Positions 1 through 7,174 of a stretch of 14,861 nucleotides of DNA are shown here, in pieces. The notes beneath the pieces are model-generated. The model was given only the letters and a program-made list of their open reading frames with translations, was not told the DNA's origin and did not search any database. The stretch is from NCBI GenBank assembly GCA_047516825.1, contig JAKZUA010000192.1, positions 1 to 14,861 of the forward strand, read 5' to 3'. Numbering within the stretch: position 1 is the first letter of the stretch; every line of letters begins with the position of its first letter. The position numbers and the translations under genes are program-made. This DNA is from JADFQT01 sp047516825. Lineage in GTDB: Bacteria; Chloroflexota; Dehalococcoidia; Lucifugimonadales; UBA3495.

Positions 1-119
1 GGTTGCGTGGTAGCATCTATTGGGTGCTCCTTGTTTCTGGTCGGTTTTCTGTTATAAAACCATTATCCCAGATTCAGAGGAGCACTTCCTTCCCTATCCG
101 CCCTGTCGCGACACGCCCT

Positions 120-491
120 CTATCGGTGGATTCGGGCTAAACCAAGGTCGTTGCCCTTCCAAGAAAATTTAACGAACCCGCCTACCAATGGGATGTTTCT
201 GGCCTTGCAGGATTCAATGTTGAATCCTGCAAGCGATCTATCTCTCAGCCTTGCGTCGGCTATCCCGAAAACAGCATAGTTAATCGTTCCTCCTTCAACA
301 GCTATCTCCCGAACCTCGATCCATTCGATGGGTCCCGGCCGAATGGTAATTAAGCCCAAGGAACCCGGCCTTTCCTCGGGATGACCACGGGGAGCCATTT
401 CGGCTTTCAATCCCAGGAGACGCATATCGTCGCAGATGTCGTCTCTTGTATGATTCCTAAGAGCCTCGCGGGCCGCATCGAACCATCTCAT
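120..491 (-). CDS. Hypothetical protein, 123 aa
   Basis: I do not recognise this family. The product is soluble, has no signal peptide or membrane segment, and mixes charged helices near the N-terminus with a beta-rich second half (about residues 45-120). It has two Cys (19 and 95). The start is supported by a good ribosome binding site, GGAGGT nine bases before the ATG at 491. A weak promoter-like pair lies upstream on the minus strand (TTGTAG at 550-555, TAGACT at 527-532, 17-bp spacer). The downstream end of the gene faces the left edge of the window, where bases 1-119 hold no gene that I can see. It is separated by 115 bp from the deacetylase unit and may be its own transcript. The evidence that it is real is the ribosome binding site and normal composition; function is unknown. 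Confidence 0.6.
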   Translation of the reverse strand: MRWFDAAREALRNHTRDDICDDMRLLGLKAEMAPRGHPEERPGSLGLITIRPGPIEWIEVREIAVEGGTINYAVFGIADARLRDRSLAGFNIESCKARNIPLVGGFVKFSWKGNDLGLARIHR

Positions 492-606
492 TCGCAGATT
501 ACCTCCAGTTCGCCCCGACGAGGTCCAGTCTAGTAGGACTCTTCTTTCGCTACAAGTTGCTGCTACCCTTCCTCGTCTAGCCCACCCCGAGTCTAGCCGC
601 TGGCTA

Positions 607-1524
607 TCAGACTGGCGGATTGGCGCGGTACCAATCTATGATTTCCGAGCCGGTGGCGGCCCAAACGCCTTGATGCCCCATAATGTATTCCAACGCGCCG
701 GCCAGATATCGGACCCGGAAGGGCTGTCCCGTCAGCCAGGGCCTCAAATTGAGCACCATGAGCCGGCCGTTTGCTGCCCCTTCTTCGTAGACGGTATCGA
801 AGCTCTCCCTGATCATCTCGACATACTTGCCGATGGTGACCCGCCGGTCCCACAGAGCGTTGACATCATCCAGCGGCAGCATCACCGGCAGGGCGAGCAG
901 CTCGCCTTCTGGAGTCTTCATAGGGAAAGGCTGCTCGTCGTTGGTCCAGTCGCACACGTAGCGAATCCCGGCCTGGGCCAGCAGTCCGGGCGTTCGGGCA
1001 GACTCCCCGTACTCCGGTCCCAGCCAGCCCCGGGGAGCAGCCCCGGTAGCCTCGGCCAAGCCCTCAACTGTAGACTGGATGTAATCTCGCTCCTCGGACT
1101 CCGACATGTTGCTGGTTATCAGCCGGCTCACCGATATGCCGTGGCCAATTATCTCGCAGCCGCGCTGTAGGCAGTGCCGGACCAGGTAGGGATAGTTCTG
1201 GGCGGTGAGCAGGTCCATTGCCACCATGGCTTTGATACCGTGCTTGTCCAGCAGGTCCAGGAGCCGGAAAATCCCCACCCGGTGGCCGTATTCCCGGTGG
1301 GACCAGCGGGTGACATCCGGGAAGGGGCTGGCTCCATAACCCCCGGAAAGGACGGGATTTTGATAAGTACCCTCCGGTGGCTGCCATTCCATGTGCTCCA
1401 GATTAACTATCACCGCCAGGGCGACGCGGGCGGTTTGGGGCCACCGCAGCACTTTTCGTTGCTGGTTAAAGGGAGACCAGTCGTAATGCTCGTGGTCCAT
1501 GCCGTAATGAAGCTGCACGGCCAT
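607..1524 (-). CDS. Polysaccharide deacetylase family protein (PuuE-like), diverged paralogue
   Basis: A NodB-homology/PuuE-type carbohydrate esterase 4 fold protein of 305 aa, the usual length for this family. Family hallmarks visible: NLEHMEW (41-47) at the position of the first acidic motif, YGHRVGIFRLLDLLDKHGI (79-97), EIIGHGISVSR (124-134) at the metal-binding His motif, GWLGPEYGESARTPGLLAQAG (166-186) and DWTNDEQPF (192-200). The near-C-terminal motif reads LRPWLTGQPFR (260-270). The neighbouring paralogue has IHPYAMGRPHR there, so the conserved His is replaced by Arg261, which may alter or abolish hydrolysis. Members of this superfamily remove N-acetyl groups from sugars or open cyclic amides such as allantoin; the substrate here is unknown. 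It is cytoplasmic (no signal peptide). The start has GAGGAGG six bases before the ATG. It is the second gene of a unit, 31 bp behind its paralogue. Confidence 0.9.
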   Translation of the reverse strand: MAVQLHYGMDHEHYDWSPFNQQRKVLRWPQTARVALAVIVNLEHMEWQPPEGTYQNPVLSGGYGASPFPDVTRWSHREYGHRVGIFRLLDLLDKHGIKAMVAMDLLTAQNYPYLVRHCLQRGCEIIGHGISVSRLITSNMSESEERDYIQSTVEGLAEATGAAPRGWLGPEYGESARTPGLLAQAGIRYVCDWTNDEQPFPMKTPEGELLALPVMLPLDDVNALWDRRVTIGKYVEMIRESFDTVYEEGAANGRLMVLNLRPWLTGQPFRVRYLAGALEYIMGHQGVWAATGSEIIDWYRANPPV

Positions 1525-1555
1525 AATCGGCCTCCTCAGAAGGATAGAAGGGTGC

Positions 1556-2464
1556 CTACTGATTCACTTGTTGGAGATGGGCCACGGCCTGATCGTAGTA
1601 GTTGGCCAGATAGTATTCCGCGATTTCATCAGTGGTAGCCTGCCACACGCCGTCGTGGGACATGATGTGGTTCAAAACATCGTCCAGGTACTTGATGCGG
1701 TGGGGCCGGCCCATGGCGTAGGGATGGATGGCGATGCACATGAGCCGCCCGTTATTCTCACTCTCTTCGTAGAGCTGGTCGAACTGGGCCTTACAAATTT
1801 CAGCGTAGTAATCGGCCTCGTAGTGATGCCGAAACAGGGGAGCGTCGTTCAACTCCGAGGTGTAGGGGACGCAGACCAGCTTCCCCGCCCGGACGTTGAT
1901 CGGCAAGGGTTGATCGTCAATTTTCCAGTCGGTCTGGTAGAGAAACCCCGCTTCGGCCACCAGGTCGGGGCTGCGCACGGTATTGGATGCCGAGGGACCG
2001 GAAGCCCCTTTCAATTCCCGTCCGGTGAGGCGCTTGAAGGTCTCCCGGCAAGCCTGAAGGAACTCCCGCTCCTGCTCTTCAGAATAGGTCGTGACGAAGC
2101 GGGTGTTATAGAAGCCGTGGTTCACGAAGGCCCAGTCCCGCTGCAGCATGGCCTCGGCCACTTCCGGAAAATGCTCCAGCACGCCCAGGCTGAGGGTGGT
2201 GGAGCAGCGTATGTTGTACTTGTCCAGCACCTCCAGAACCCGCCAAAACCCCACCCGATTGCCGAATTCGTTGGAAGAGTACTGCTGCACGTCGGGATGG
2301 GGAAGCCTGGGCCAGGGGTTACGCACCCCGTCCAAGGGCGGAAGATACTCGTAATGCTCCACGTTGGGCGCTACCCAGAAGGCGATCCGGGCGTTGTTGG
2401 GCCATTTGATGACCGGGCGGTCAATTATGGGGCTGTAGTCGACTCGATACGGTGGCAACGCCAT
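1556..2464 (-). CDS. Polysaccharide deacetylase family protein (PuuE-like)
   Basis: Paralogue of the next gene downstream, 302 aa, with the same order of motifs: NVEHYEY (34-40), FGNRVGFWRVLEVLDKYNI (67-85), NHGFYNTR (115-122), a serine-rich GASGPSASNTVRSPDLVAEAG stretch (153-173), DWKIDDQPLP (179-188) and an intact IHPYAMGRPHR (246-256) with His247. The intact His motif suggests this copy is the catalytically competent member of the pair. The fold is that of NodB/PuuE amidohydrolases acting on C-N bonds; whether it is a true allantoinase cannot be decided from sequence alone. No signal peptide is seen, so it is probably cytoplasmic. A strong purine-rich ribosome binding site (GGGAGGGAG) precedes the ATG. 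It heads a two-gene transcript. A weak promoter-like pair is seen at 2497-2525 on the minus strand (TTGTAG, 17-bp spacer, TAATAT). Confidence 0.92.
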   Translation of the reverse strand: MALPPYRVDYSPIIDRPVIKWPNNARIAFWVAPNVEHYEYLPPLDGVRNPWPRLPHPDVQQYSSNEFGNRVGFWRVLEVLDKYNIRCSTTLSLGVLEHFPEVAEAMLQRDWAFVNHGFYNTRFVTTYSEEQEREFLQACRETFKRLTGRELKGASGPSASNTVRSPDLVAEAGFLYQTDWKIDDQPLPINVRAGKLVCVPYTSELNDAPLFRHHYEADYYAEICKAQFDQLYEESENNGRLMCIAIHPYAMGRPHRIKYLDDVLNHIMSHDGVWQATTDEIAEYYLANYYDQAVAHLQQVNQ

Positions 2465-2600
2465 AGTAGTCTCCCTCCCTGGTGGGGATGGGGCCTATAT
2501 TACCTTGTACCGGGGCCCGCTACAATTAAGCCCTTAACTACGGGGGCCAGGGGATAAGCTGGGCCTGCCGACATTCTCACCCCTACGCGATACACAAGAA

Positions 2601-2630
2601 GAAACCTCGCCGTTTTAATTGCGAGGCTTC
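2601..2630 (-). terminator. Candidate hairpin terminator after the secreted protein gene
   Basis: GAAACCTCGC (2601-2610) and GCGAGGCTTC (2621-2630) form a 10-bp stem with one mismatch around a 10-base A/T-rich loop, about 35 bases past the stop of the minus-strand gene ending at 2665. On the minus strand the stem is followed by a short T-containing stretch (TTCTTGTGT) and not a clean T run, so termination strength is uncertain. Confidence 0.45.
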
Positions 2631-2664
2631 TCCAGGCCTGTTGGATTCCGGTTACGCGCTGATC

Positions 2665-3387
2665 TCAGTGGCTCCCGCCGAAGCAGGCGTCATCGGTCAC
2701 GCCCCCCTCCGGGTTATCAGCGTCGGGTACTATGGTCTCACATTCGTAGAATCGTAGTTGCACCAGCTTGAGGCCATGGTTGTCGTAGTCGCAGAAGTAA
2801 CCCTCTAGCCGATCGTCAAACAGAGCCATCCGCTCCAGGTTGCCATCCCCGTCGATGTCGGCATAGACATAGAGCAGTTCTTTACTGACGTTCTCAAAGC
2901 TAGATTTGCCTTTACTCCGCTCCAGTTCCAGCGTGGTGACCGAGCTAATCGGCTCATCATCGGCTGTGCCGAGGACCCCATCCAAGCCGGGACCGGTGGC
3001 ACAGGTGGACGTGATGGATTTGCCACCTGGGGTTCCCAGCGCCCTGGCGAATACCGAGTAGACTGTCATGCCGTCGCCGTCCGGGTCTGGGTTGGGAAGC
3101 TGGAATTTCGCGCCGTTGCCATCGGTGCCGTTAGCGTCCAGAACCTTGAAATCCTCTCCCTCGGCCAGCATTATCTTGGATTTACCCCATAGTTTGACGA
3201 AGATGCGGTGACCGTTGTTCCCGGTCATATCCGCGCTTTTGTCGGAAACCCCGATTAAGTTGAGGTTATAGTGGGCACCATTTGGTGCACCGTTTCCGGT
3301 ACCGCCGTGGGTGGCGAATACCGCTGAAGTAGGCAAAACAACGGCCAGCGCAGCCACAGCCAGCGCCAGTCCTATAAACTTTTTCAT
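2665..3387 (-). CDS. Secreted protein with Asp-rich calcium-type motifs, 240 aa
   Basis: No family recognised. The chosen start (ATG at 3387) opens with a classic signal peptide: MKK, a hydrophobic core of about 15 residues, then a likely cleavage after SAVFA (residue 25) before THGG. An in-frame start at 3525 is possible but would put 46 charged residues ahead of the signal peptide, so I reject it. The mature part is Gly/Asp-rich. It has DPDGDG (101-106), a GLDGVLGTADDE stretch (134-145) and DIDGDGNLE (177-185), which look like DxDxDG calcium-binding loops of the kind found in dockerin, EF-hand or thrombospondin-type repeats. Four Cys (129, 199, 216, 235) could form disulphides outside the cytoplasm. 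The ribosome binding site is weak (GAGAAAAG). It appears monocistronic, with a hairpin after the stop. A cell-surface or exported structural or binding role is an inference. Confidence 0.75.
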   Translation of the reverse strand: MKKFIGLALAVAALAVVLPTSAVFATHGGTGNGAPNGAHYNLNLIGVSDKSADMTGNNGHRIFVKLWGKSKIMLAEGEDFKVLDANGTDGNGAKFQLPNPDPDGDGMTVYSVFARALGTPGGKSITSTCATGPGLDGVLGTADDEPISSVTTLELERSKGKSSFENVSKELLYVYADIDGDGNLERMALFDDRLEGYFCDYDNHGLKLVQLRFYECETIVPDADNPEGGVTDDACFGGSH

Positions 3388-3565
3388 CTGCTTTTCTCTT
3401 TTTTCTTTCGCAAGATTTGAATTTAATATCCCTTTTCCCTGAACCGGTGAGGTGGCGGACTGCAGCTCCGCGTCTTTGTCCCCATCGGCCCGCCCAGCTC
3501 GGTGAATGCGACCATGGTCTGACATGAATGTTAGGGATCAATCCTCACCTAACCATCAATCCAGG

Positions 3566-3609
3566 GCGGCCAAAGTCACAAATGGATGCGGCCAAGCTCA
3601 CAAGCGGAT
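3566..3609. repeat. 22-bp imperfect tandem repeat, two copies
   Basis: Two adjacent 22-base units (3566-3587 and 3588-3609) both begin GCGGCCAA, contain TCACAA and end GGAT; 18 of 22 positions agree. Short repeated blocks of this kind occur at the ends of some insertion sequences (IS21-family elements carry multiple terminal repeats). This could therefore be a remnant end, but no transposase fragment is visible nearby. That origin is a guess. Confidence 0.5.
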
Positions 3610-3759
3610 ATTGAATCGGCCCTGGCGGGCTTTACTGGGTTTTACCAAGGAGAGCGGGACAGGAATTAGCGCGGGCACCGGCGGAAAATAATCGCCTAAT
3701 ATGAGCACCGGATGAGCTAAGGCATTTTATTCTGAACCCTGTAAGCGCATGAAAGCCCA

Positions 3760-3768
3760 TGCTATACT
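3760..3768 (+). promoter_or_regulatory. Extended -10 promoter of the OsmC-acylase-VOC unit
   Basis: TGCTATACT matches the extended -10 consensus TGnTATAAT with one mismatch. No good -35 is present at the normal distance, as is common for extended -10 promoters. Transcription would start near 3775, giving a short leader of about 24 bases that contains the AGGAG ribosome binding site (3789-3793). Confidence 0.5.
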
Positions 3769-3798
3769 CCGGCCAATTCAGCAGGCCCAGGAGCCGCT

Positions 3799-4302
3799 AT
3801 GAGCACATCCTCCGACATCGTTTCCCGGAGCATAGTCGTAGAAGGCGACGCCCAGACCCTGGAGCGCCAGAAGAAGCAGGCCGACATCCGCGGGTTTACC
3901 ATCATGTGCGATGAGCGAGAACCCATGGGCGATGGCACAGCGCCACCGCCGCTGGCCTACTTCGCCTCGTCCATTCTTTTTTGAGAGATGACCCAGCTTG
4001 AGCGGTACGCTCAAATGATGAAGGTAGACTTGACCCAGGCCCGAGCCCGTATAGCTCTACACGTGGCCGCCGAGGGGTCGGTTTTAGCGCAAACGATTCA
4101 AGCCCGAGCCGACCGGATCGTGATCCACTTCGACATCCAGTCAAATGACGAGCCCGGCCGGGTAGCCGGTCTGGTCCGGAACGCTCGCAACGGCTGCTAC
4201 GTACGGCAAACCATTAATCGTCCCGGACTGTTCGTGGATACCATCAACCTGAACGGCCAACCCTTCCACCCGGACGATTATCCACCTCCACCTCGCGGAT
4301 AG
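3799..4302 (+). CDS. OsmC-family selenoprotein (in-frame TGA = Sec62)
   Basis: One 167-residue reading frame interrupted only by TGA at 3982-3984. The 61 codons before it and the 105 after it are in the same frame, and together they read as an OsmC/Ohr-type protein. TGA falls in PPPLAYFASSILF-U-EMTQLERYAQMM (about 49-74), the helix that normally carries the first redox Cys. The second conserved Cys is present as Cys133 in NARNGCYVRQT. OsmC/Ohr proteins reduce organic hydroperoxides with this thiol pair, and Sec in place of Cys is known for some OsmC-like proteins. A hairpin at 3998-4014 fits a bacterial SECIS. The start has AGGAG five bases before the ATG; the ATG at 3988 lacks a good ribosome binding site, so a separate downstream gene is unlikely. 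The Glu that classical Ohr proteins carry about ten residues before the Cys is not evident, so the substrate may differ. It is cytoplasmic and first in a three-gene unit. The alternative is a nonsense-mutated pseudogene. Confidence 0.82.
3985..4017 (+). promoter_or_regulatory. Candidate bacterial SECIS element
   Basis: Directly after the in-frame TGA, TTGAGC (3998-4003) and GCTCAA (4009-4014) form a perfect 6-bp stem with loop GGTAC (4004-4008). The loop begins with GG then U, as in bacterial SECIS apical loops bound by SelB, for example that of E. coli fdhF. There are 19 bases between the TGA and the loop, inside the range reported for bacterial SECIS elements. The element lies within coding sequence (Leu-Glu-Arg-Tyr-Ala-Gln), as expected in bacteria. 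Outer pairing is weak (a C-A mismatch, then a G-U pair). Confidence 0.72.
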
Positions 4303-4327
4303 TTGGCAGGCCGGGCCTCGGGACGAA

Positions 4328-6718
4328 ATGATCACCCCAGAAAAATTCCGGGAAGACTGCCAGACGACTCTGCCCGACCTGAATGGGTCCGTGACCCTCA
4401 AGGGCCTTTCCGGCCCGGTAGAGGTGCAGCGGGATAGCCTGGGCATCCCCCACATCCAGGCCCGCAGCCAACGTGACGCTTACCTGGCTCAGGGATTTGT
4501 GACGGCCCAGGACCGTCTCTGGCAAATGGAATACGACCGTCGCCGGGGCTCTGGTCGTTGGGCAGAGGTGGTCGGTCCCATTGGGGTAGCTGAGGACAAA
4601 CTGATGAGGAAGTTTCGGCTCGAGGCCAGCGCCCGGGCCGACTACCTGGCCAGCGCCGCGTCGACCCGGCAGATGCTGGATGCCTACGCCGAAGGGGTTA
4701 ACGCCTTCATTGATACAAGCGATACCAGCAATACCAGCCGGGAAACCAGTCGGCGCCTGCCAATTGAATACCGTATCACCGGCTTGAGTCCCGAGCCCTG
4801 GCAGCCCTGGGATGGCCTCATCGTCTTCAAAGTCAGGCACATCCTCATGGGGGTTTTCGAAGCGAAATCCTGGCGGGCCCAGCTGCTGCAGGAGATTGGC
4901 CCGGAAAAGCTGGCTGCCATGTTCCCCGGATATCAGCCGGGGCAGTTGCTGATTTTGCCGCCGGGAGAGACCTACTCTGGTCCCCTGAATGATAGTTTGG
5001 AAGACTTGCGGGCCGGGGCCACCGCGCTCAACTCTTTAAACGAAACCGGCCTGGGCAGCAACAGCTGGGTGCTGGCGGGCAGCCGCACCGCCTCGGGCAA
5101 GCCGCTCCTGGCCGGCGACTCCCACCGGGCCCTGGGCGTGCCCAATGTTTATTACCAGTATCATCTAGCCTGCCCCGAATTCGACGTCGTCGGCCTTTCC
5201 ATTCCGGGCGTCCCCGGATTCCCCCATTTTGGCCACAATAACTGGGTGGCCTGGTGCATCACCCATCTGAGCGCCGACTATCAGGACCTGTATATCGAAC
5301 ATTTCAAGCCCCAGGATCCCCGCCGATACCGGTATCGGAACCGGTGGCTGCGCGCTGAGGTGTACGAGGAAACCATCCGGGTACGCGGCGGCAGCGATGT
5401 TCCTCTTCGGGTGTGGGTTACGCGCCACGGGCCGATAATATCCGGAGACCCGGAAAAGGGAACCGGGGTGGCTTTCAAATATACGGCTACAGACGGACCC
5501 AAGGCTTGGGCCGACACCATCCCGAAGATGCTAATGTCCCAAAACTGCGATGAGTTAACGGAATCAATGCGCGGATGGGTGGACCCCTGCAACAACTTCT
5601 TGATGGCGGACGTCCACGGCAACATCGGCTACACGAGCCGGGGCGAAATACCCATCCGATCCCGGGCCAACGCTTTGCTGCCGGTGCCGGGCTGGACCGG
5701 AGAGCACGAATGGCAGGGCAACATTCCCTTTGAGGAGCTGCCCCGTTCCAAAAATCCCGAGCCGGGTTATTTTGTCACCGCCAACAACCGTCCCGTGAGC
5801 GATGATTATCCCTACTACATCTCCCTGGACTTCGCCCCAGGATTCCGGGTGGAACGGGTGACCCACGCTCTGCTTTCAATTAAGGACGACACCGGTAAAG
5901 ATGCCACCGCGGCAGACATGGTCCGAGTGCACTCGGATCGATTCAGCATTCCGGCCAGGAGCTACATCGAGTTCCTGGGCCGGGTGGAACCCTTGGACGC
6001 CGGTTCCGCCCAAGCCAGAGAGCGTCTTTTGCGCTGGTCTTGCCGGATGGACGCCGACCAGGTAGAGCCGACTATCTACAGTACCTGGCGGGACACTCTT
6101 TTGCTTGAGGTTTTGAAGCATAACCTGGGAGAGGAGCTGGCAACCCTGGCCTGGAACCCCTCGAATCGGGGGCAGGGACTCTTTTTGAGCCGGCTGGAGG
6201 GTCAAATCATGGACCATATGGCCTCCGGGGACACCAGCCTGCTGCCTCCCAGACAAACCTGGCCAGCGCTGGCTTCGCGGGCATTGGCCATTGCGGTAGC
6301 CCGCCTGCGCGGGGAGTTGGGCGAGGATATGGAGCAGTGGCGCTGGGATAGGGTCCACCAGGCCCGGCCCAAACATACCCTTTCCGACGCTTTTCCCGAT
6401 TTGGCCGGCATCCTGGATCCGCCTCCTATACCCCTGGCCGGCGACGCCGACACGCCATTGGCCGGCGCTTACGCTCCGGCGGATTTCGCCATTGTGAGAA
6501 GTCTTTCGGTGGCGCGATACGCCTTTGACCTGGCCGACTGGAACAACTGTCTCTGGGCGGTGCCGCTGGGCAGCTCAGGAAACCCAGGAAGCCCCCACTA
6601 CCACGACCAGTTGGAAACCTGGCGCCGGGTGGAAATGACTCCCATGCTCTATGATTGGAATGAAATCGCCGCCAATCAGGAATCGCAGCAAATATTGAAT
6701 CCGGCCCAATCCGCCTAA
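4328..6718 (+). CDS. Penicillin acylase family protein (peptidase S45, Ntn hydrolase)
   Basis: A 796-aa S45 acylase, normal length for an alpha-spacer-beta precursor. The alpha region shows VQRDSLGIPHIQARSQRDAYLAQGFVTAQDRLWQMEYDRR (33-72), typical of the family. The autocatalytic junction is GLG-SNSW (241-247): Ser244 should become the N-terminal nucleophile of the beta chain. It is followed by GDSHRALGVPNVYYQYHL (263-280) and PGFPHFGHNNWVAW (296-309). TANNRPV (484-490) probably supplies the oxyanion-hole Asn. The enzyme hydrolyses amide bonds of acylated compounds; family members act on penicillins, cephalosporins or acyl-homoserine lactones, and the substrate here is unknown. No signal peptide is seen, whereas many S45 enzymes are periplasmic. 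It starts 25 bp after the OsmC selenoprotein gene with only a weak ribosome binding site (GGGA), suggesting translational coupling, and ends 23 bp before a VOC gene. Confidence 0.93.
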   Translation: MITPEKFREDCQTTLPDLNGSVTLKGLSGPVEVQRDSLGIPHIQARSQRDAYLAQGFVTAQDRLWQMEYDRRRGSGRWAEVVGPIGVAEDKLMRKFRLEASARADYLASAASTRQMLDAYAEGVNAFIDTSDTSNTSRETSRRLPIEYRITGLSPEPWQPWDGLIVFKVRHILMGVFEAKSWRAQLLQEIGPEKLAAMFPGYQPGQLLILPPGETYSGPLNDSLEDLRAGATALNSLNETGLGSNSWVLAGSRTASGKPLLAGDSHRALGVPNVYYQYHLACPEFDVVGLSIPGVPGFPHFGHNNWVAWCITHLSADYQDLYIEHFKPQDPRRYRYRNRWLRAEVYEETIRVRGGSDVPLRVWVTRHGPIISGDPEKGTGVAFKYTATDGPKAWADTIPKMLMSQNCDELTESMRGWVDPCNNFLMADVHGNIGYTSRGEIPIRSRANALLPVPGWTGEHEWQGNIPFEELPRSKNPEPGYFVTANNRPVSDDYPYYISLDFAPGFRVERVTHALLSIKDDTGKDATAADMVRVHSDRFSIPARSYIEFLGRVEPLDAGSAQARERLLRWSCRMDADQVEPTIYSTWRDTLLLEVLKHNLGEELATLAWNPSNRGQGLFLSRLEGQIMDHMASGDTSLLPPRQTWPALASRALAIAVARLRGELGEDMEQWRWDRVHQARPKHTLSDAFPDLAGILDPPPIPLAGDADTPLAGAYAPADFAIVRSLSVARYAFDLADWNNCLWAVPLGSSGNPGSPHYHDQLETWRRVEMTPMLYDWNEIAANQESQQILNPAQSA

Positions 6719-6741
6719 CTCAAGAAGCAGGAGGGGACATC

Positions 6742-7146
6742 ATGGCTAGAATCAAACACATCGCTATTCGCACTCCGGACCCGGAGAAGACCGCCGCCTT
6801 TTACAAGAAGGTGTTTAGACTGGAGGAAGTGGGCCTGGCCCGGTCGGGGGTTTACCTGTCCGATGGCTACATAAACCTGGCGATTCTGAAGTCCAACGAT
6901 GGCGGAACCGGGGAGAGCCCCCGGGAAGTGGCTGGCTACGCCGGAATCGACCATCTGGGCTTCCAGGTGGAAAACCTGGAGGAGATCACCCGAGCGCTGG
7001 AGGAGGAGGGAGCCACCAACACCAACCAGCGCATCGACATGATCCACTCGGAAGGAACTGACGCCCGCTCTTACTACGAGCTGAAGTACCGGGGGCCCGA
7101 CAGCCAGATCATCGATGTCACCGAATCCAGCTGGATCGGCACCTAG
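6742..7146 (+). CDS. VOC family protein (glyoxalase/dioxygenase fold), copy 1
   Basis: A 134-aa single-module vicinal-oxygen-chelate protein with two beta-alpha-beta-beta-beta halves: MARIKHIAIRTPDPEKTAAFYKKVF at the start, YLSDGYINLAIL (38-49) closing the first half, IDHLGFQVENLEE (69-81) opening the second and GPDSQIIDVTE (118-128) closing it. His6 and His71 sit at the usual metal-ligand positions, and the last acidic ligand is Asp125 in place of the more common Glu. Such small proteins act as lyases, isomerases, dioxygenases or resistance proteins, usually as dimers; the reaction is not predictable here. A strong ribosome binding site (GGAGGGG) lies five bases before the ATG. It is the third gene of the OsmC-acylase unit and a clear paralogue of the gene at 14260. 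Confidence 0.92.
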   Translation: MARIKHIAIRTPDPEKTAAFYKKVFRLEEVGLARSGVYLSDGYINLAILKSNDGGTGESPREVAGYAGIDHLGFQVENLEEITRALEEEGATNTNQRIDMIHSEGTDARSYYELKYRGPDSQIIDVTESSWIGT

Positions 7147-7174
7147 CCCGGCTTTCCTTTAGCGGGGCAGCCTC

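Larger units (their letters stand above)
3388..3788. other. Gene-poor spacer between divergent genes
   Basis: About 400 bases without a convincing gene. A 61-codon plus-strand frame at 3506-3691 has no ribosome binding site, no recognisable sequence and overlaps the tandem repeat, so I do not call it. The stretch holds a small inverted repeat (GTTAGG at 3530-3535 with CCTAAC at 3548-3553), the 22-bp tandem repeat at 3566-3609 and, at its right end, the promoter of the OsmC gene. Confidence 0.5.

Noticed and set aside
24..85. Inverted repeat GTGCTCCT/AGGAGCAC near the left edge
   Set aside because: Eight-base arms separated by 46 bases, with no T run or gene context to give it meaning.
1568..2557. 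329-codon plus-strand open frame
   Set aside because: It lies antisense over a clear deacetylase gene, has no ribosome binding site or recognisable motif, and reflects codon bias of the opposite strand.
3506..3691. 61-codon plus-strand frame in the spacer
   Set aside because: No ribosome binding site, no recognisable protein features, and it covers the tandem DNA repeat.
3976..3984. Sequencing error or frameshift at the T run before the TGA
   Set aside because: An extra or missing T would change phase, yet the OsmC similarity continues in the same phase on both sides. A substitution error at the TGA remains possible.
3988..4302. A separate 104-residue gene starting at ATG 3988
   Set aside because: It has no good ribosome binding site, starts inside the OsmC helix after the redox position, and is in the same frame as the upstream part. 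It is better read as the C-terminal part of the selenoprotein.
7147..7174. Shared terminator between the converging VOC and metalloprotease genes
   Set aside because: A GCCC/GGGC stem is possible only with a bulge and no T run follows, so I could not support it.
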